Counted from the first letter of the stretch, positions 6,370-14,791 are shown. The stretch is DNA of 17,173 nt from an uncultured Pseudobdellovibrionaceae bacterium (GCA_934277865.1 CAKQVW010000021.1:1-17173); one strand, 5' to 3'. Program-made: numbers and translations. The notes: generated from the sequence alone by a model not told the origin.

Positions 6370-8355
6370 TCAGTCTAGAAGCGGCGCCCAAGACTTGATC
6401 GGTAGAGAAAGAATTGCCCGTTGTGTGGGAATTTTTGAATCGGCATTAACCGATTCTAAAGACGAGTTGCTGGCAGGACCTGTCAACGAGCCACCGTGCT
6501 CGGTCAAAATCTGCCGAGCGACGGTGAGATCTAACCCACCTGCCGATGTGTGATCGATGTCGGCACCAGGAACCGGGCCGATTTCGACCTCCACTTTTGG
6601 TGATTGAGCATCGTCCAAAACTTGAACCGTCACGGGAACGGTGAGGTCGCGTAGTCCTTTTGGCAGCAGAGTCAAAAGCACGGCGCGCACGGCCTGCGCC
6701 AAGAGGTTAAATCTTCCCGAGATCATCACTTCGCTGACACGTTGGCCGTTTGCATTTGTGGTCATCTTAAATCGGATGCCTCGGGACCGAGTTTGCAGCT
6801 CGGTGATTTTCACGGCTTGCGTGACGATTTCAAGCAAGTCGTGATCGTGCGCCTCGTCCTCATCGGCTCGTCGTGAGAACCCCAAGAGGTCGCGCACGAT
6901 TTCAGCACAGCGGCGAGTCCCGTTTTCCATCTCTCGGAGTTCCTGAACGAGTTCGTCACGACCTTCGAAGTTCACGGACTTGAGATCCATCAACAGAAGC
7001 TGAATATGGCTCAGCATACCGCCAATGGGGTTATTCAACTGATGCGCGATGCTTGAGCCGATTGTGCCAAGCTCCGCCATCTTCGAGGATTCGACGATGC
7101 GTTTTTCAAACTGCACACTGGCGGTGGCGTCGCGATAGAGATGCACAAGCATCGCCTCGTCAGGATGATGAAGCGGACGAGAGCTGACTTCCGCGTGGCC
7201 CGAAGGTGCGGCAATGCGGAAGAGATTGGTGCGGTTCAGGCCAACCGTTGTGCCTCGCGCGCGATGTCGGAAACGGCCCGCAAGAAAGTCCGCCATCACG
7301 GGGCAACCGGGGCAGGCTTGGTTTCTGCCGAAGACGGCTTCGTAGCAAGGGCGTCCCACCACTTGCTCGGGCGCACGCCCTTTAAACAGCGCACGATTGC
7401 CGCGCACAAGTCGCAAGTTCTCGTCCAAAACGGCAATCGGGTGAGTGATCGCATTGAAGGTTTCTTCCCACTCGTGTTTGATACGCTCCATTCGTTCAAG
7501 TGAACGAAGGCGTGTGACGGCCAGTGCGACGGCCTCGGCGATCGACGTCAAAAAACTGCGGTCGTCCGAACGAAATGGACGCTCCGAAGAGCGACCGAAG
7601 TGAATGTGCGCGTCTGAACCAATGGCGGCCGAGAAGATGCTTCCCGCACGAGCATCAACCGGAGCCGCTTCAAGGCGGCTCTGAGCCGCAAACGTGATTC
7701 GAATCCAATCGACGGTCGGTGCATCTTGCGGAGAATGAGAAGGTGCCCCGGCAATCGACCCACCGAGGACCTGAACAAGCTGCCGTTCGATCTCTGGAAT
7801 GCTTTGGCTGACGTGAACGGCATTCAGTGTTCGATGCATGATCTCGCTGCGGCGTTGGCTTTGTTGCAGGCGCCACGTGCTGTCGTTCAATTCGGAACGG
7901 CGCAATTCGATTCGCTGTTCAAGTTCCTCAGAAAGTTTTTGTAGGGTTTGGTTGTGCTCGAAGTACATGGCGAGGCTTTCCGTCGCCTGACGGTTTTCTC
8001 GCGCCTGATCCAACGCCTGCATAACGGAACTCGTGAAGTCCTCTGTCGTGTAGGACGAGATCCACGCAAAAATCGGCGTTTCATGCAGTAAATCAAAGAC
8101 CAGCTCTGCGCCGTCATCGTCTTGCTTGCCCACGACAATGAGGCGGCGATTGGCGTTTTCAAAAAGTTGCGCGGCTCGACCTTTTAGTCTCGGCAGATTC
8201 TGAATAGGCACGATGACAAGGTCACAGCGGCTGCCGGAGAGTGTGTCTGGTGACGCGACGAAACTGGCACCGACAGACTCGGCCGCCGCGCGGGCTTCCG
8301 CCGTGGGCTCGTCGAAAATCAATATCGAAGAGATTTCGCGCGTCGCTTCTGTCAT
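6370..8355 (-). CDS. PAS/GAF sensor histidine kinase with degenerate receiver and ATP-binding domains
   Basis: A 661-residue soluble sensor with no membrane segment. Order: receiver-like fold (about 9-118) in which the acceptor Asp position reads VPIQNLP (Pro50); coiled coil (about 125-175); GAF-like domain (about 175-287); PAS domain (about 295-410) holding Cys337, Cys348 and Cys351 in a GRPCYE...CPGCP pattern; and a HisKA dimerisation helix with the H-box SSIAHQLNNP, phospho-acceptor His438. The C-terminal ATPase domain looks broken. The N-box Asn is replaced (AVLLTLLP, Thr562), the G1 Asp is absent (EIGPVPG), the lid is very short, and only GGLDLTVARQILTEHGG recalls the G2 region. It is preceded by the HAD gene with an ATGA overlap (8352-8355) and followed by the NtrC-type regulator, its likely partner. 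Confidence 0.93.
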   Translation of the reverse strand: MTEATREISSILIFDEPTAEARAAAESVGASFVASPDTLSGSRCDLVIVPIQNLPRLKGRAAQLFENANRRLIVVGKQDDDGAELVFDLLHETPIFAWISSYTTEDFTSSVMQALDQARENRQATESLAMYFEHNQTLQKLSEELEQRIELRRSELNDSTWRLQQSQRRSEIMHRTLNAVHVSQSIPEIERQLVQVLGGSIAGAPSHSPQDAPTVDWIRITFAAQSRLEAAPVDARAGSIFSAAIGSDAHIHFGRSSERPFRSDDRSFLTSIAEAVALAVTRLRSLERMERIKHEWEETFNAITHPIAVLDENLRLVRGNRALFKGRAPEQVVGRPCYEAVFGRNQACPGCPVMADFLAGRFRHRARGTTVGLNRTNLFRIAAPSGHAEVSSRPLHHPDEAMLVHLYRDATASVQFEKRIVESSKMAELGTIGSSIAHQLNNPIGGMLSHIQLLLMDLKSVNFEGRDELVQELREMENGTRRCAEIVRDLLGFSRRADEDEAHDHDLLEIVTQAVKITELQTRSRGIRFKMTTNANGQRVSEVMISGRFNLLAQAVRAVLLTLLPKGLRDLTVPVTVQVLDDAQSPKVEVEIGPVPGADIDHTSAGGLDLTVARQILTEHGGSLTGPASNSSLESVNADSKIPTQRAILSLPIKSWAPLLD

Positions 8356-9125
8356 CGTGTCGAGGTGGGTCCTGATTGAGAGACCTGCACGTCTCCAGGA
8401 AACTGGTCGCGCCAGATCGTGAGTAGGTCTTGAGGTGTGGAAACTTCGAAGTCTGGAATTTCAGAAGGTTTCTTTGGCGAAAGCGCCGCGTGCTCACCGA
8501 AGCGAATCCAGACCGTGCGCCAATCCAAAAGTTTTGCCTCGCCAAGATCGGTGTCGACACGATTTCCAATCGAAAGAAAGCGCGAAGCGGCTAGCTCTGG
8601 AAACCTTGCGCGAATTTTTGCGAAGGCATGATACTTCGGGCCCTTGCCATCCGCAGGAGAAGGTAGCGCTTCCACCACCTGCACCGTCTTAAAGTACTTA
8701 CGTACGCCCAACGCATCGATCTTGCCATTTTGCACGGTCGGGTCTCCCGACGTGACAAGATGAACCTGCGCTCGTGAGGCCGCCCACGCAAGCAGTTCGA
8801 GGGCGCCTGGTGTGGGGCGAAGCGCTTCGGGGGGCAGTTCGGCAAGGGGCGGCCGCAAAAAGATCTGACGAGACGCCTCGGCGAGTTCGGTGTTTCCGCT
8901 AGCAAGAGTCAGCCAGGGGTTAGCGCGAGGCTCGTTACGAAGAATATCGTTTCGTTTTCGTAAGAGAGTTTCAATCAGAGCTTCGCGCTCGATCGACGAG
9001 GCGTCGGGATTCAGGCGGCGCACGAGATGATCCAGCGCACGTCTTGCGGCCGTTGGAATCAGGCCGCCCGACGTGTCCAGCAGTGTGTCGTCGAGATCGA
9101 AAGTGACGTGTTCAAAGAAAGTCAT
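8352..9125 (-). CDS. HAD-superfamily hydrolase
   Basis: A 257-residue haloacid-dehalogenase-type hydrolase, most likely a phosphatase of the phosphoglycolate phosphatase/YjjG style. Motif I is FDLDDTLLD with nucleophile Asp10 and general acid Asp12. A helical cap follows (about 20-100). Motif II is HLVTSGD (Thr125/Ser126). A candidate motif III lysine is Lys161 or Lys164. Motif IV is SIGNRVDTDLGEAK with Asp191 and Asp193. All catalytic positions are present, so it should be active; the substrate is unknown. Both ends overlap neighbours by ATGA (9122-9125 with the M14 peptidase, 8352-8355 with the kinase), which indicates translational coupling within one operon. No signal peptide, so cytoplasmic. 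Confidence 0.93.
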   Translation of the reverse strand: MTFFEHVTFDLDDTLLDTSGGLIPTAARRALDHLVRRLNPDASSIEREALIETLLRKRNDILRNEPRANPWLTLASGNTELAEASRQIFLRPPLAELPPEALRPTPGALELLAWAASRAQVHLVTSGDPTVQNGKIDALGVRKYFKTVQVVEALPSPADGKGPKYHAFAKIRARFPELAASRFLSIGNRVDTDLGEAKLLDWRTVWIRFGEHAALSPKKPSEIPDFEVSTPQDLLTIWRDQFPGDVQVSQSGPTSTR

Positions 9126-9865
9126 TCGACTCTCCGGTTGGATTGGAGCCTTGCCTCGAGCTGCGAAGGCGGTAGCCGGTGACTGTGGTCGGTGAAGATC
9201 GCGCGCATGGCTCGCTCAAAGCGTGGCCAGATCGTCGAAAGATCCGCCAGCTTTTCTTGCTCTTCAATGCAGATGACAGGGATTTCTTTGTCGTACCAGC
9301 CGTACCGACTTAACGAGCCTGGTGTTGGGTAGCCGATTTCTCCGACCAGCTTGTAGCCGCTCGAAGACTGTAGTCTTCCGCCGTCGGCCTGCGCACGTGT
9401 CCCAGTTGCAACGATGCATGGCTCCCACGAGTGGCAATGAATCAAGAGCCGTGGATCAAGCGATTCGATAAGTTCGACGATGCCCGCGACTTCCGGTTCG
9501 CTCATCGCGGACGGTCCCGGAAAATATCTGGGTTGATCGGCCGTTGGCGACCAGTCGTGCGAGGGGTAATTGCGATTGAGGTCGACTCCGCGTCCGTTGA
9601 CTCGCGTGCCCGCTTTGTAACCGTCGACATTCAAGCAGGGAATGATGATCCACGGTGTAAGTGCCGTGGTTTGGGACCAGGCGAGCAGCGCACGCAGCGT
9701 GTCCTCGGCCAGTCGAACACCTTCTGGCTCGTCGCCGTGGATGCCGCCAAACAGCAGGATCGGACGTTTGCCTGCAAGTTCTGTCAGCGGTTCCGAAGAG
9801 TAGAGAGCGATCGGAGTGCCAAGCGCTGTTTTTTTCCAACACTCGAGGTGATTTCCTGTGGTCAA
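9122..9865 (-). CDS. M14 zinc peptidase, murein peptide amidase (MpaA)-like
   Basis: A 247-residue carboxypeptidase-fold enzyme. E. coli MpaA removes meso-diaminopimelate from murein tripeptide during wall recycling, and this protein shares its characteristic blocks: GGIHGDEPEG with zinc ligands His43 and Glu46, CLNVDGYKAGTRVNGRGVDLNRNYP with the substrate-binding Asn97-Arg98, LIHCHSWEPCI with the third ligand probably His145, GYPTPGSLSRYG, and ICIEEQ with the catalytic Glu near 201. It has no signal peptide, fitting a cytoplasmic recycling role. Substrate identity is inferred from these similarities. It starts at TTG behind a very strong ribosome binding site. It is the first gene of the minus-strand operon, divergent from glmU across 125 bases, and overlaps the HAD gene by ATGA. 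Confidence 0.9.
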   Translation of the reverse strand: MTTGNHLECWKKTALGTPIALYSSEPLTELAGKRPILLFGGIHGDEPEGVRLAEDTLRALLAWSQTTALTPWIIIPCLNVDGYKAGTRVNGRGVDLNRNYPSHDWSPTADQPRYFPGPSAMSEPEVAGIVELIESLDPRLLIHCHSWEPCIVATGTRAQADGGRLQSSSGYKLVGEIGYPTPGSLSRYGWYDKEIPVICIEEQEKLADLSTIWPRFERAMRAIFTDHSHRLPPSQLEARLQSNRRVE

Positions 9866-9869
9866 AAAG

Positions 9870-9875
9870 TCCTCC
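9870..9875 (-). promoter_or_regulatory. strong Shine-Dalgarno deciding a TTG start
   Basis: GGAGGA on the minus strand lies 4 bases before the TTG at 9865-9863 and sets the start of the MpaA-like gene. No ATG or GTG nearby fits the family's N-terminus better. Confidence 0.8.
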
Positions 9876-9990
9876 GATGCCTGTCTCGATTGTGCTGGGA
9901 GTTTTTGCCAAAGTCGAGCCTTCCAAGACCAATCAGCCCCTCTACAGAAAACCGTGACTGGCTCAGGTTTTGGGCCTACCTTCAGTCCCC

Positions 9991-11367
9991 ATGAACACTG
10001 TGAACACGACTCCGTCGCTCTCTGTCATTGTCTTGGCTGCCGGCAAAGGCACGCGCATGAAATCTCCGCTCCCAAAAGTTCTGCACCCCGTCGTGGGGCT
10101 GCCGATGGTCATGCGAGTTTTAAGTGTCGCCAAGTCAGTCGGCGCAAAAGAACTTCGTGTTGTGGTGGGCTATGGCGAGTCGCTGGTGCGTCGGGTGATC
10201 GAACCGTTTGGCGCGACCGCGTATCCGCAGAAAGAACAAAAGGGCACAGCCGATGCCGTGCTCTCGGCCGATCCGGCAAGTCTCAATGGGCTTGTGATTA
10301 TCATGAACGGCGACAATCCTTTGGTTGAGGCCAAGGACTTGAAGTCGGTCATCGAAAACTTCAACGAATTGAAGGCGGACCTCGCGGTTGTGACGTCCGT
10401 GATGAAAAATCCAGGAAGCCTTGGTCGCATCGTTCGGCAGAAGGGCGAGCTGAAGGCGATCGTGGAAGCCGGCGACGCCGGTGCGGAGACGCTCAAAATT
10501 CGTGAAGTGAACAGCGGTATGTATGTGGCGAAGGCCGACGTGTTGGCGCGCCTACTTCCGCAAGTGAAGCCCAATAACTCGAAGGGTGAATATTATCTCA
10601 CCGACATCATCTCTTTAGGACTTGAAGAAGGCTTAAAGGTGGTCGCAATTCAGGCCCGACCACAGGTCGCATTTGGTGTGAACACACAGGCCGAACTCGC
10701 GAAGGCGTCGAAAGTCGTCTTTAATCGCAATCGCCGTCGACTCTTGGAAAACGGCGTCGTCATGGTGGACCCGAGCACGGTCTATGCGGAAGACGATGTC
10801 GAAATTGGAAGCGGTTCGGTGGTGTATCCAAATGTTTACTTGCGCGGAAGCACCAAGATCGGAAGCTACTGTGTACTTGAACCTGGCGTGCATATCATTT
10901 CGTCGACGGTGCAGGATAGCTCGCATATCAAAGCTGGTTGTTACTTTGAAAACGCGGTTGTCGGCGAAAAAGTTCAGATTGGGCCTTACGCACGACTTCG
11001 TCCGGAATCCCATGTCGGCCGTGAAGCGCAAATCGGGAACTTCGTCGAACTCAAGAAGACAACATTTGGCGCAAGATCCAAAGCGGCGCACTTGACGTAC
11101 TTGGGCGATGCCGTCATCGGGGAAGATGTGAACATCGGCTGCGGCACGATCACGTGCAACTACGCCGCCGACAGGAAAAAGTATCAAACGACTATCGGAA
11201 ACGGCGTGTTTGTCGGAAGCGACGTGCAATTTGTCGCGCCTGTGAAAATCGGAGACGGCGCAACCATCGCGTCAGGGTCGACGATCACGGAAGACGTTCC
11301 GGCCAAATCGTTGGCGATCGCACGCGGTCGTCAAGTGAACAAGGCCGACTGGACACCCAAGGGCTGA
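9991..11367 (+). CDS. glmU: bifunctional GlmU: N-acetylglucosamine-1-P uridyltransferase / glucosamine-1-P acetyltransferase
   Basis: Makes UDP-GlcNAc, the precursor of peptidoglycan and LPS, in two steps: acetylation of GlcN-1-P, then uridylyl transfer. The N-terminal pyrophosphorylase domain has LAAGKGTRMKSPLPKVLHP (residues 15-33), QKGTADAVLS and MNGDNPLVE, and EVNSGMYV. From about residue 255 a left-handed beta helix of hexapeptide repeats follows, with RLRPESHVGREAQIGNFVE, HLTYLGDAVIGEDVNIG, CGTITCNY and VFVGSDVQFVAPVKIGDGA, which form the acetyltransferase site. At 458 residues it is full length. The ATG at 9991 was chosen over a TTG at 9970 because homologues start a few residues before the VVILAAG strand. 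No clear Shine-Dalgarno precedes it. It is 15 bases upstream of glmS in one operon. Confidence 0.96.
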   Translation: MNTVNTTPSLSVIVLAAGKGTRMKSPLPKVLHPVVGLPMVMRVLSVAKSVGAKELRVVVGYGESLVRRVIEPFGATAYPQKEQKGTADAVLSADPASLNGLVIIMNGDNPLVEAKDLKSVIENFNELKADLAVVTSVMKNPGSLGRIVRQKGELKAIVEAGDAGAETLKIREVNSGMYVAKADVLARLLPQVKPNNSKGEYYLTDIISLGLEEGLKVVAIQARPQVAFGVNTQAELAKASKVVFNRNRRRLLENGVVMVDPSTVYAEDDVEIGSGSVVYPNVYLRGSTKIGSYCVLEPGVHIISSTVQDSSHIKAGCYFENAVVGEKVQIGPYARLRPESHVGREAQIGNFVELKKTTFGARSKAAHLTYLGDAVIGEDVNIGCGTITCNYAADRKKYQTTIGNGVFVGSDVQFVAPVKIGDGATIASGSTITEDVPAKSLAIARGRQVNKADWTPKG

Positions 11368-11382
11368 ATCGGAGAGTGAAGT

Positions 11383-13224
11383 ATGTGTGGAATCGTAGGT
11401 TACCTAGGTGAAAAAGACCCCAAGGAAGTGATCGTCGGCGGACTGAAACGACTGGAATACCGCGGCTACGATAGCGCCGGCGTGGCGATTCTCGACGGTC
11501 CGAAGTCGGATTTAAAAATTAAGGTCGTGCGCGCTTCTGGAAAACTTTCCGAACTTTCTAAGAAGCTCGAGACCGAAAAATTCTCGGGTCATTTGGGAAT
11601 CGGTCACACACGCTGGGCGACTCACGGTGTTCCAAGCGAACGCAACGCTCACCCGCATACTGTCGACGGGGTTTCGCTGGTCCACAACGGCATCATCGAA
11701 AACTACCAAGAGATCAAAGCCGAGCTCGTGCGCGCAGGTGCTGTGCTGAAAAGCGACACCGACTCGGAACTTGTCGCACACTTGCTTGCGGCGAAAGTGA
11801 AAGAGACGGGTGATCTCTTTAAAGCGGTCGAACTGATTCTTCCTCGGCTGACCGGTGCTTATGCGATTCTCGCGATGTGGGAAAAACAACCGGACGTCCT
11901 GGTGGCCTTCAAAAACGGTCCGCCACTGGTGGTGGGTGTCGGCGAAAAAGAAATGATCGTCGCTAGCGACGTGCAGGCGATCATCAGTCACACCAACAAA
12001 GTCGTTTACCTGGACGATCATGAAATTGCGCTGGTCAAAGGCTCGGAACTTCAGATGTTCTCGGCGTCTGGCCATCCGATCAAAAAAGAAGTGACGACGA
12101 TCAACTGGTCGGCAGATCAGGTTGAAAAATCCGGCTTTAAGCACTTCATGTTAAAAGAGATTTTCGAACAACCACGTGCGGTGGCAAACGCCATCGCTCC
12201 CCACGTGGATCTCGAAAGAAAGACGGTGGAATTCAAAGACCTTGGTCTCACCACCGAGCAACTGAAGTCGATCGAACGGGTGTTCATCGTCGCTTGCGGA
12301 ACAAGTTTTTATGCCGGCATGGCTGGGCGCTACATGATCGAAGAGCTTTCGCGTGTGCCCGTCGAGTGCGACATCGCCAGCGAGTTTCGCTATCGCAATC
12401 CGGTGGTTCCGAAAAACTCGCTGGTGATTACCGTTTCGCAATCGGGTGAGACGGCCGACACGTTGGCGGCGATTCGCCTAGCGAAAAAGTCGGGCGCGTT
12501 GACGCTGTCGATTTGCAACGTGCGCGCGTCTTCCATCGACCGAGAGGCACATGGACGCCTTTACATGAACTCCGGGCCCGAGATTGGCGTCGCTTCGACG
12601 AAGGCATTTGTGTCGACTCTTGCCCTGTTTAATCTCTTGGCGATCAAGCTTGGGCAAATTCACGGCTACGTTGACTCGACTGCTCAGGCGGCAGCGGTGG
12701 ATGCCCTTTTGGGTCTTCCGGCACAAATGGAGACGGTGCGTTCGTACGACAAATTCTTTGCCGAATCGGCAATGAAACTGAAAGCCTATCGCGGGAGCTT
12801 GTTCATGGGTCGCGGGATCAATTACCCAATCGCCCTTGAAGGCGCGCTGAAGTTGAAAGAGCTGGCGTACATGCATGCCGAAGGCTACGCCGCTGGCGAG
12901 ATGAAACATGGTCCGCTGGCTCTGATCGACGAACGAATGCTGATTCTCATGGTGTGCCCAAGCGATCAAAACTACGAGAAGACACTCTCGAATCTCGAAG
13001 AGGCTCGTGCCCGCGGTGGGAAAATCGTGTCGATCGGAACGGGCGACAACCACGAACTCAAAACCGTGAGTGATGACTATCTGGCGCTGCCAAAGGCCGG
13101 CTGGATGTTGAACCCGATTTTGGCGGCGATTCCGGTTCAGCTGCTCGCCTACCACGTTGCCGATGCAATGGGGCACGACGTCGACCAACCCCGTAACCTC
13201 GCCAAGTCGGTCACGGTCGAATAG
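11383..13224 (+). CDS. glmS: glutamine--fructose-6-phosphate aminotransferase (isomerizing)
   Basis: Makes glucosamine-6-phosphate from fructose-6-phosphate and glutamine, the committed step of amino-sugar synthesis. The 613-residue protein is the usual length (E. coli 609). It opens MCGIVGYLG, where Cys2 becomes the N-terminal nucleophile after Met removal. It continues with LEYRGYDSAGVA, GHTRWATHG and NAHPHTVDG of the class II glutaminase domain, then two SIS isomerase domains (CGTSFYAG near 305, SQSGETADT, ASTKAFVST, and LKLKELAYMHAEGYAAGEMKHGP in the second), and ends with the conserved DQPRNLAKSVTVE. GGAG lies 8 bases before the ATG. I saw no glmS ribozyme in the 15-base gap to glmU. The 3' end overlaps the convergent SGNH gene by 14 bases. 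Confidence 0.97.
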   Translation: MCGIVGYLGEKDPKEVIVGGLKRLEYRGYDSAGVAILDGPKSDLKIKVVRASGKLSELSKKLETEKFSGHLGIGHTRWATHGVPSERNAHPHTVDGVSLVHNGIIENYQEIKAELVRAGAVLKSDTDSELVAHLLAAKVKETGDLFKAVELILPRLTGAYAILAMWEKQPDVLVAFKNGPPLVVGVGEKEMIVASDVQAIISHTNKVVYLDDHEIALVKGSELQMFSASGHPIKKEVTTINWSADQVEKSGFKHFMLKEIFEQPRAVANAIAPHVDLERKTVEFKDLGLTTEQLKSIERVFIVACGTSFYAGMAGRYMIEELSRVPVECDIASEFRYRNPVVPKNSLVITVSQSGETADTLAAIRLAKKSGALTLSICNVRASSIDREAHGRLYMNSGPEIGVASTKAFVSTLALFNLLAIKLGQIHGYVDSTAQAAAVDALLGLPAQMETVRSYDKFFAESAMKLKAYRGSLFMGRGINYPIALEGALKLKELAYMHAEGYAAGEMKHGPLALIDERMLILMVCPSDQNYEKTLSNLEEARARGGKIVSIGTGDNHELKTVSDDYLALPKAGWMLNPILAAIPVQLLAYHVADAMGHDVDQPRNLAKSVTVE

Positions 13225-14641
13225 TCAGCTTCAGCAGCCGTGGTTGGATCGCCGCAAGCGCGTTGTCGGCGATCAGTTCGTGGCCACGCGCTGTGGTGTG
13301 GCCAAATTCCATTTTCTGGCGCCTCGCGAAGAGATCCGAAAAGTAGAGTTTTTGGTTTTCTCCTGCGGCCAGAAGTCGAAAGTTTTCGTTGCTGATATAG
13401 CTACGGTACGAGGGCTGGGCGACGTCGGCTTGTGGGTGAAAGAAGACGGCGGCGAAGCTTCGATATTTCGATAAAAATTCGGCATCTGGTGCGGGATCAA
13501 ACATTGTCTGAAGGCCACCGACCGAGCCGGTCGGATACTGCATGGCAAACCAGTGAAATCCGCTTTCCTTTGCCAGCTGATTCAAGCGGCGATACGCACT
13601 GCGAGTGCCCAAAAGCGATTCGTTCTCGGGGACGGCCTTGTAGCCAGTGGCCGCTAGCAGACGAGTCACGCGGGGGTCGTCACCGCGGCTTGCGATCAGT
13701 GCGATGGTCAAGAGATCGGGGGTCAGAGGTGTGCCACGCTTTAGCCCCTCAAAAATCAGATCGACACATTCCGTGTCCTCTTTAAGGCGCATCAGCAACA
13801 TACAAGCGACACGCATGCTTCCAGGGCGTGTGAGGACTTCGTCTCGTGCGTTTGAGAAGTTTGCACGCGCCAACAAAAATGCACGTTCGCGAGCCGCCGC
13901 CACGGGTTGGACTTCACTGGAAATCACATCTGGTCGAAGCGAAAACTCCAAGAGCCAGATCGCCCAGACGAGGTGCAAGCTCGTTCGTTGTTCGGGATTG
14001 GCTTGCACGAGAGCGAGAAAGTTTTGGTCGAGGCGATTGATCGCGTCGACCGTGGCGAAGGCCGATTCCAGCTGGAACTTTTGTATGTCCCCTTGTGCGG
14101 GGGTCCAGCGTCCAAGCGCTTTTTCGGCATTGGCATCTTGATCGAGGCGGTAACAATCGTCGCAGGTGAAGTCCACCCACGCCCAGTGAAGAAAACGAAC
14201 GAGATAGCTTTTGTTGTACAGCCAAGACCGATTTGGAAGCAGGGTCAGGCGGTCGTTGATTCCCATCATCGAGATGACGAAATCTGGTCGAAGTCGATCG
14301 AGGGCACCTTCGAATTTCTCGACCAGCAAAGTCGACGAAGTGCCGGCTTGGGCAAGATTGATGACACGCACTTCGCGCCCGCTGGATTTGACCTCGGGAA
14401 GTGCATTCAGTTTTCGTTCTAAAACGGCCGGCCAGGAAACATCGCGGTCGTTTTCCGACATTTTTATGCTGGTGGATTCACCTAAAACGACGATGCGAAT
14501 GGCGTTCGAAGGCAGTTCACCGATTTCGGATTTCACATCACCAGACGACGATGCGGCTCGCATCCCGAGCTCCAGAATTCCTAGCGTGAAGCCCAGCCCC
14601 AGCGTAAATGCGATGAATCGACGAAGTCTGATCGAGGTCAT
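13211..14641 (-). CDS. membrane-anchored SGNH/GDSL-like hydrolase with helical insertion
   Basis: A 476-residue protein with an N-terminal hydrophobic segment (about residues 8-26) after basic residues, so probably exported or anchored facing the periplasm. Block I is IRIVVLGESTSIK with the presumed nucleophile Ser56. Block II is NLAQAGTSS (Gly100). Block III is MMGINDR (Gly127, Asn129). Block V is MEFGHTTARGHELIADN with His448. The usual D-x-x-H is E-x-x-H here (Glu445). Between blocks III and V lies an unusually long, mostly helical insertion of about 250 residues, with a CDDC pair near 160 and a TPR-like feel around 280-330. The family includes esterases and O-acetyl-modifying enzymes; the substrate is unknown. 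No Shine-Dalgarno is evident. It overlaps the glmS stop by 14 bases and is divergent from the deacetylase. Confidence 0.82.
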   Translation of the reverse strand: MTSIRLRRFIAFTLGLGFTLGILELGMRAASSSGDVKSEIGELPSNAIRIVVLGESTSIKMSENDRDVSWPAVLERKLNALPEVKSSGREVRVINLAQAGTSSTLLVEKFEGALDRLRPDFVISMMGINDRLTLLPNRSWLYNKSYLVRFLHWAWVDFTCDDCYRLDQDANAEKALGRWTPAQGDIQKFQLESAFATVDAINRLDQNFLALVQANPEQRTSLHLVWAIWLLEFSLRPDVISSEVQPVAAARERAFLLARANFSNARDEVLTRPGSMRVACMLLMRLKEDTECVDLIFEGLKRGTPLTPDLLTIALIASRGDDPRVTRLLAATGYKAVPENESLLGTRSAYRRLNQLAKESGFHWFAMQYPTGSVGGLQTMFDPAPDAEFLSKYRSFAAVFFHPQADVAQPSYRSYISNENFRLLAAGENQKLYFSDLFARRQKMEFGHTTARGHELIADNALAAIQPRLLKLTIRP

Positions 14642-14791
14642 GGCTGAAAGCGTACTTGGTTCGCTGGCGGAAGTCTTTAGTCGAAGTCCGGGTGCGTGCT
14701 GGGCACCTACTTATGGCCAGTAAAAAATCTGGTAAGCAGTCGACAAGCAAAGTATGTGACCGCTGCCAACCGGATGTTTAGAATCTTTCTT

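Noticed and set aside
9456..9932. Alternative minus-strand frame starting upstream of the MpaA-like gene
   Set aside because: It is in a different frame from the M14 motifs and lacks domains; the strong GGAGGA and TTG support the 9865 start in the M14 frame.
11368..11382. glmS ribozyme or riboswitch upstream of glmS
   Set aside because: Only 15 bases separate glmU and glmS, far too few for a ribozyme fold, and these are mainly found in Firmicutes.
12478..13188. 236-codon minus-strand open frame opposite glmS, and a similar one at 11512-12144
   Set aside because: Both lie opposite a full-length, well-conserved glmS and show His/Arg/Phe-rich composition without domains.
14717..14732. CCAG-N8-CTGG dyad in the divergent region between the SGNH and deacetylase genes
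   Set aside because: Four-base arms and a T/A-rich spacer occur often by chance, and no second copy was seen nearby.
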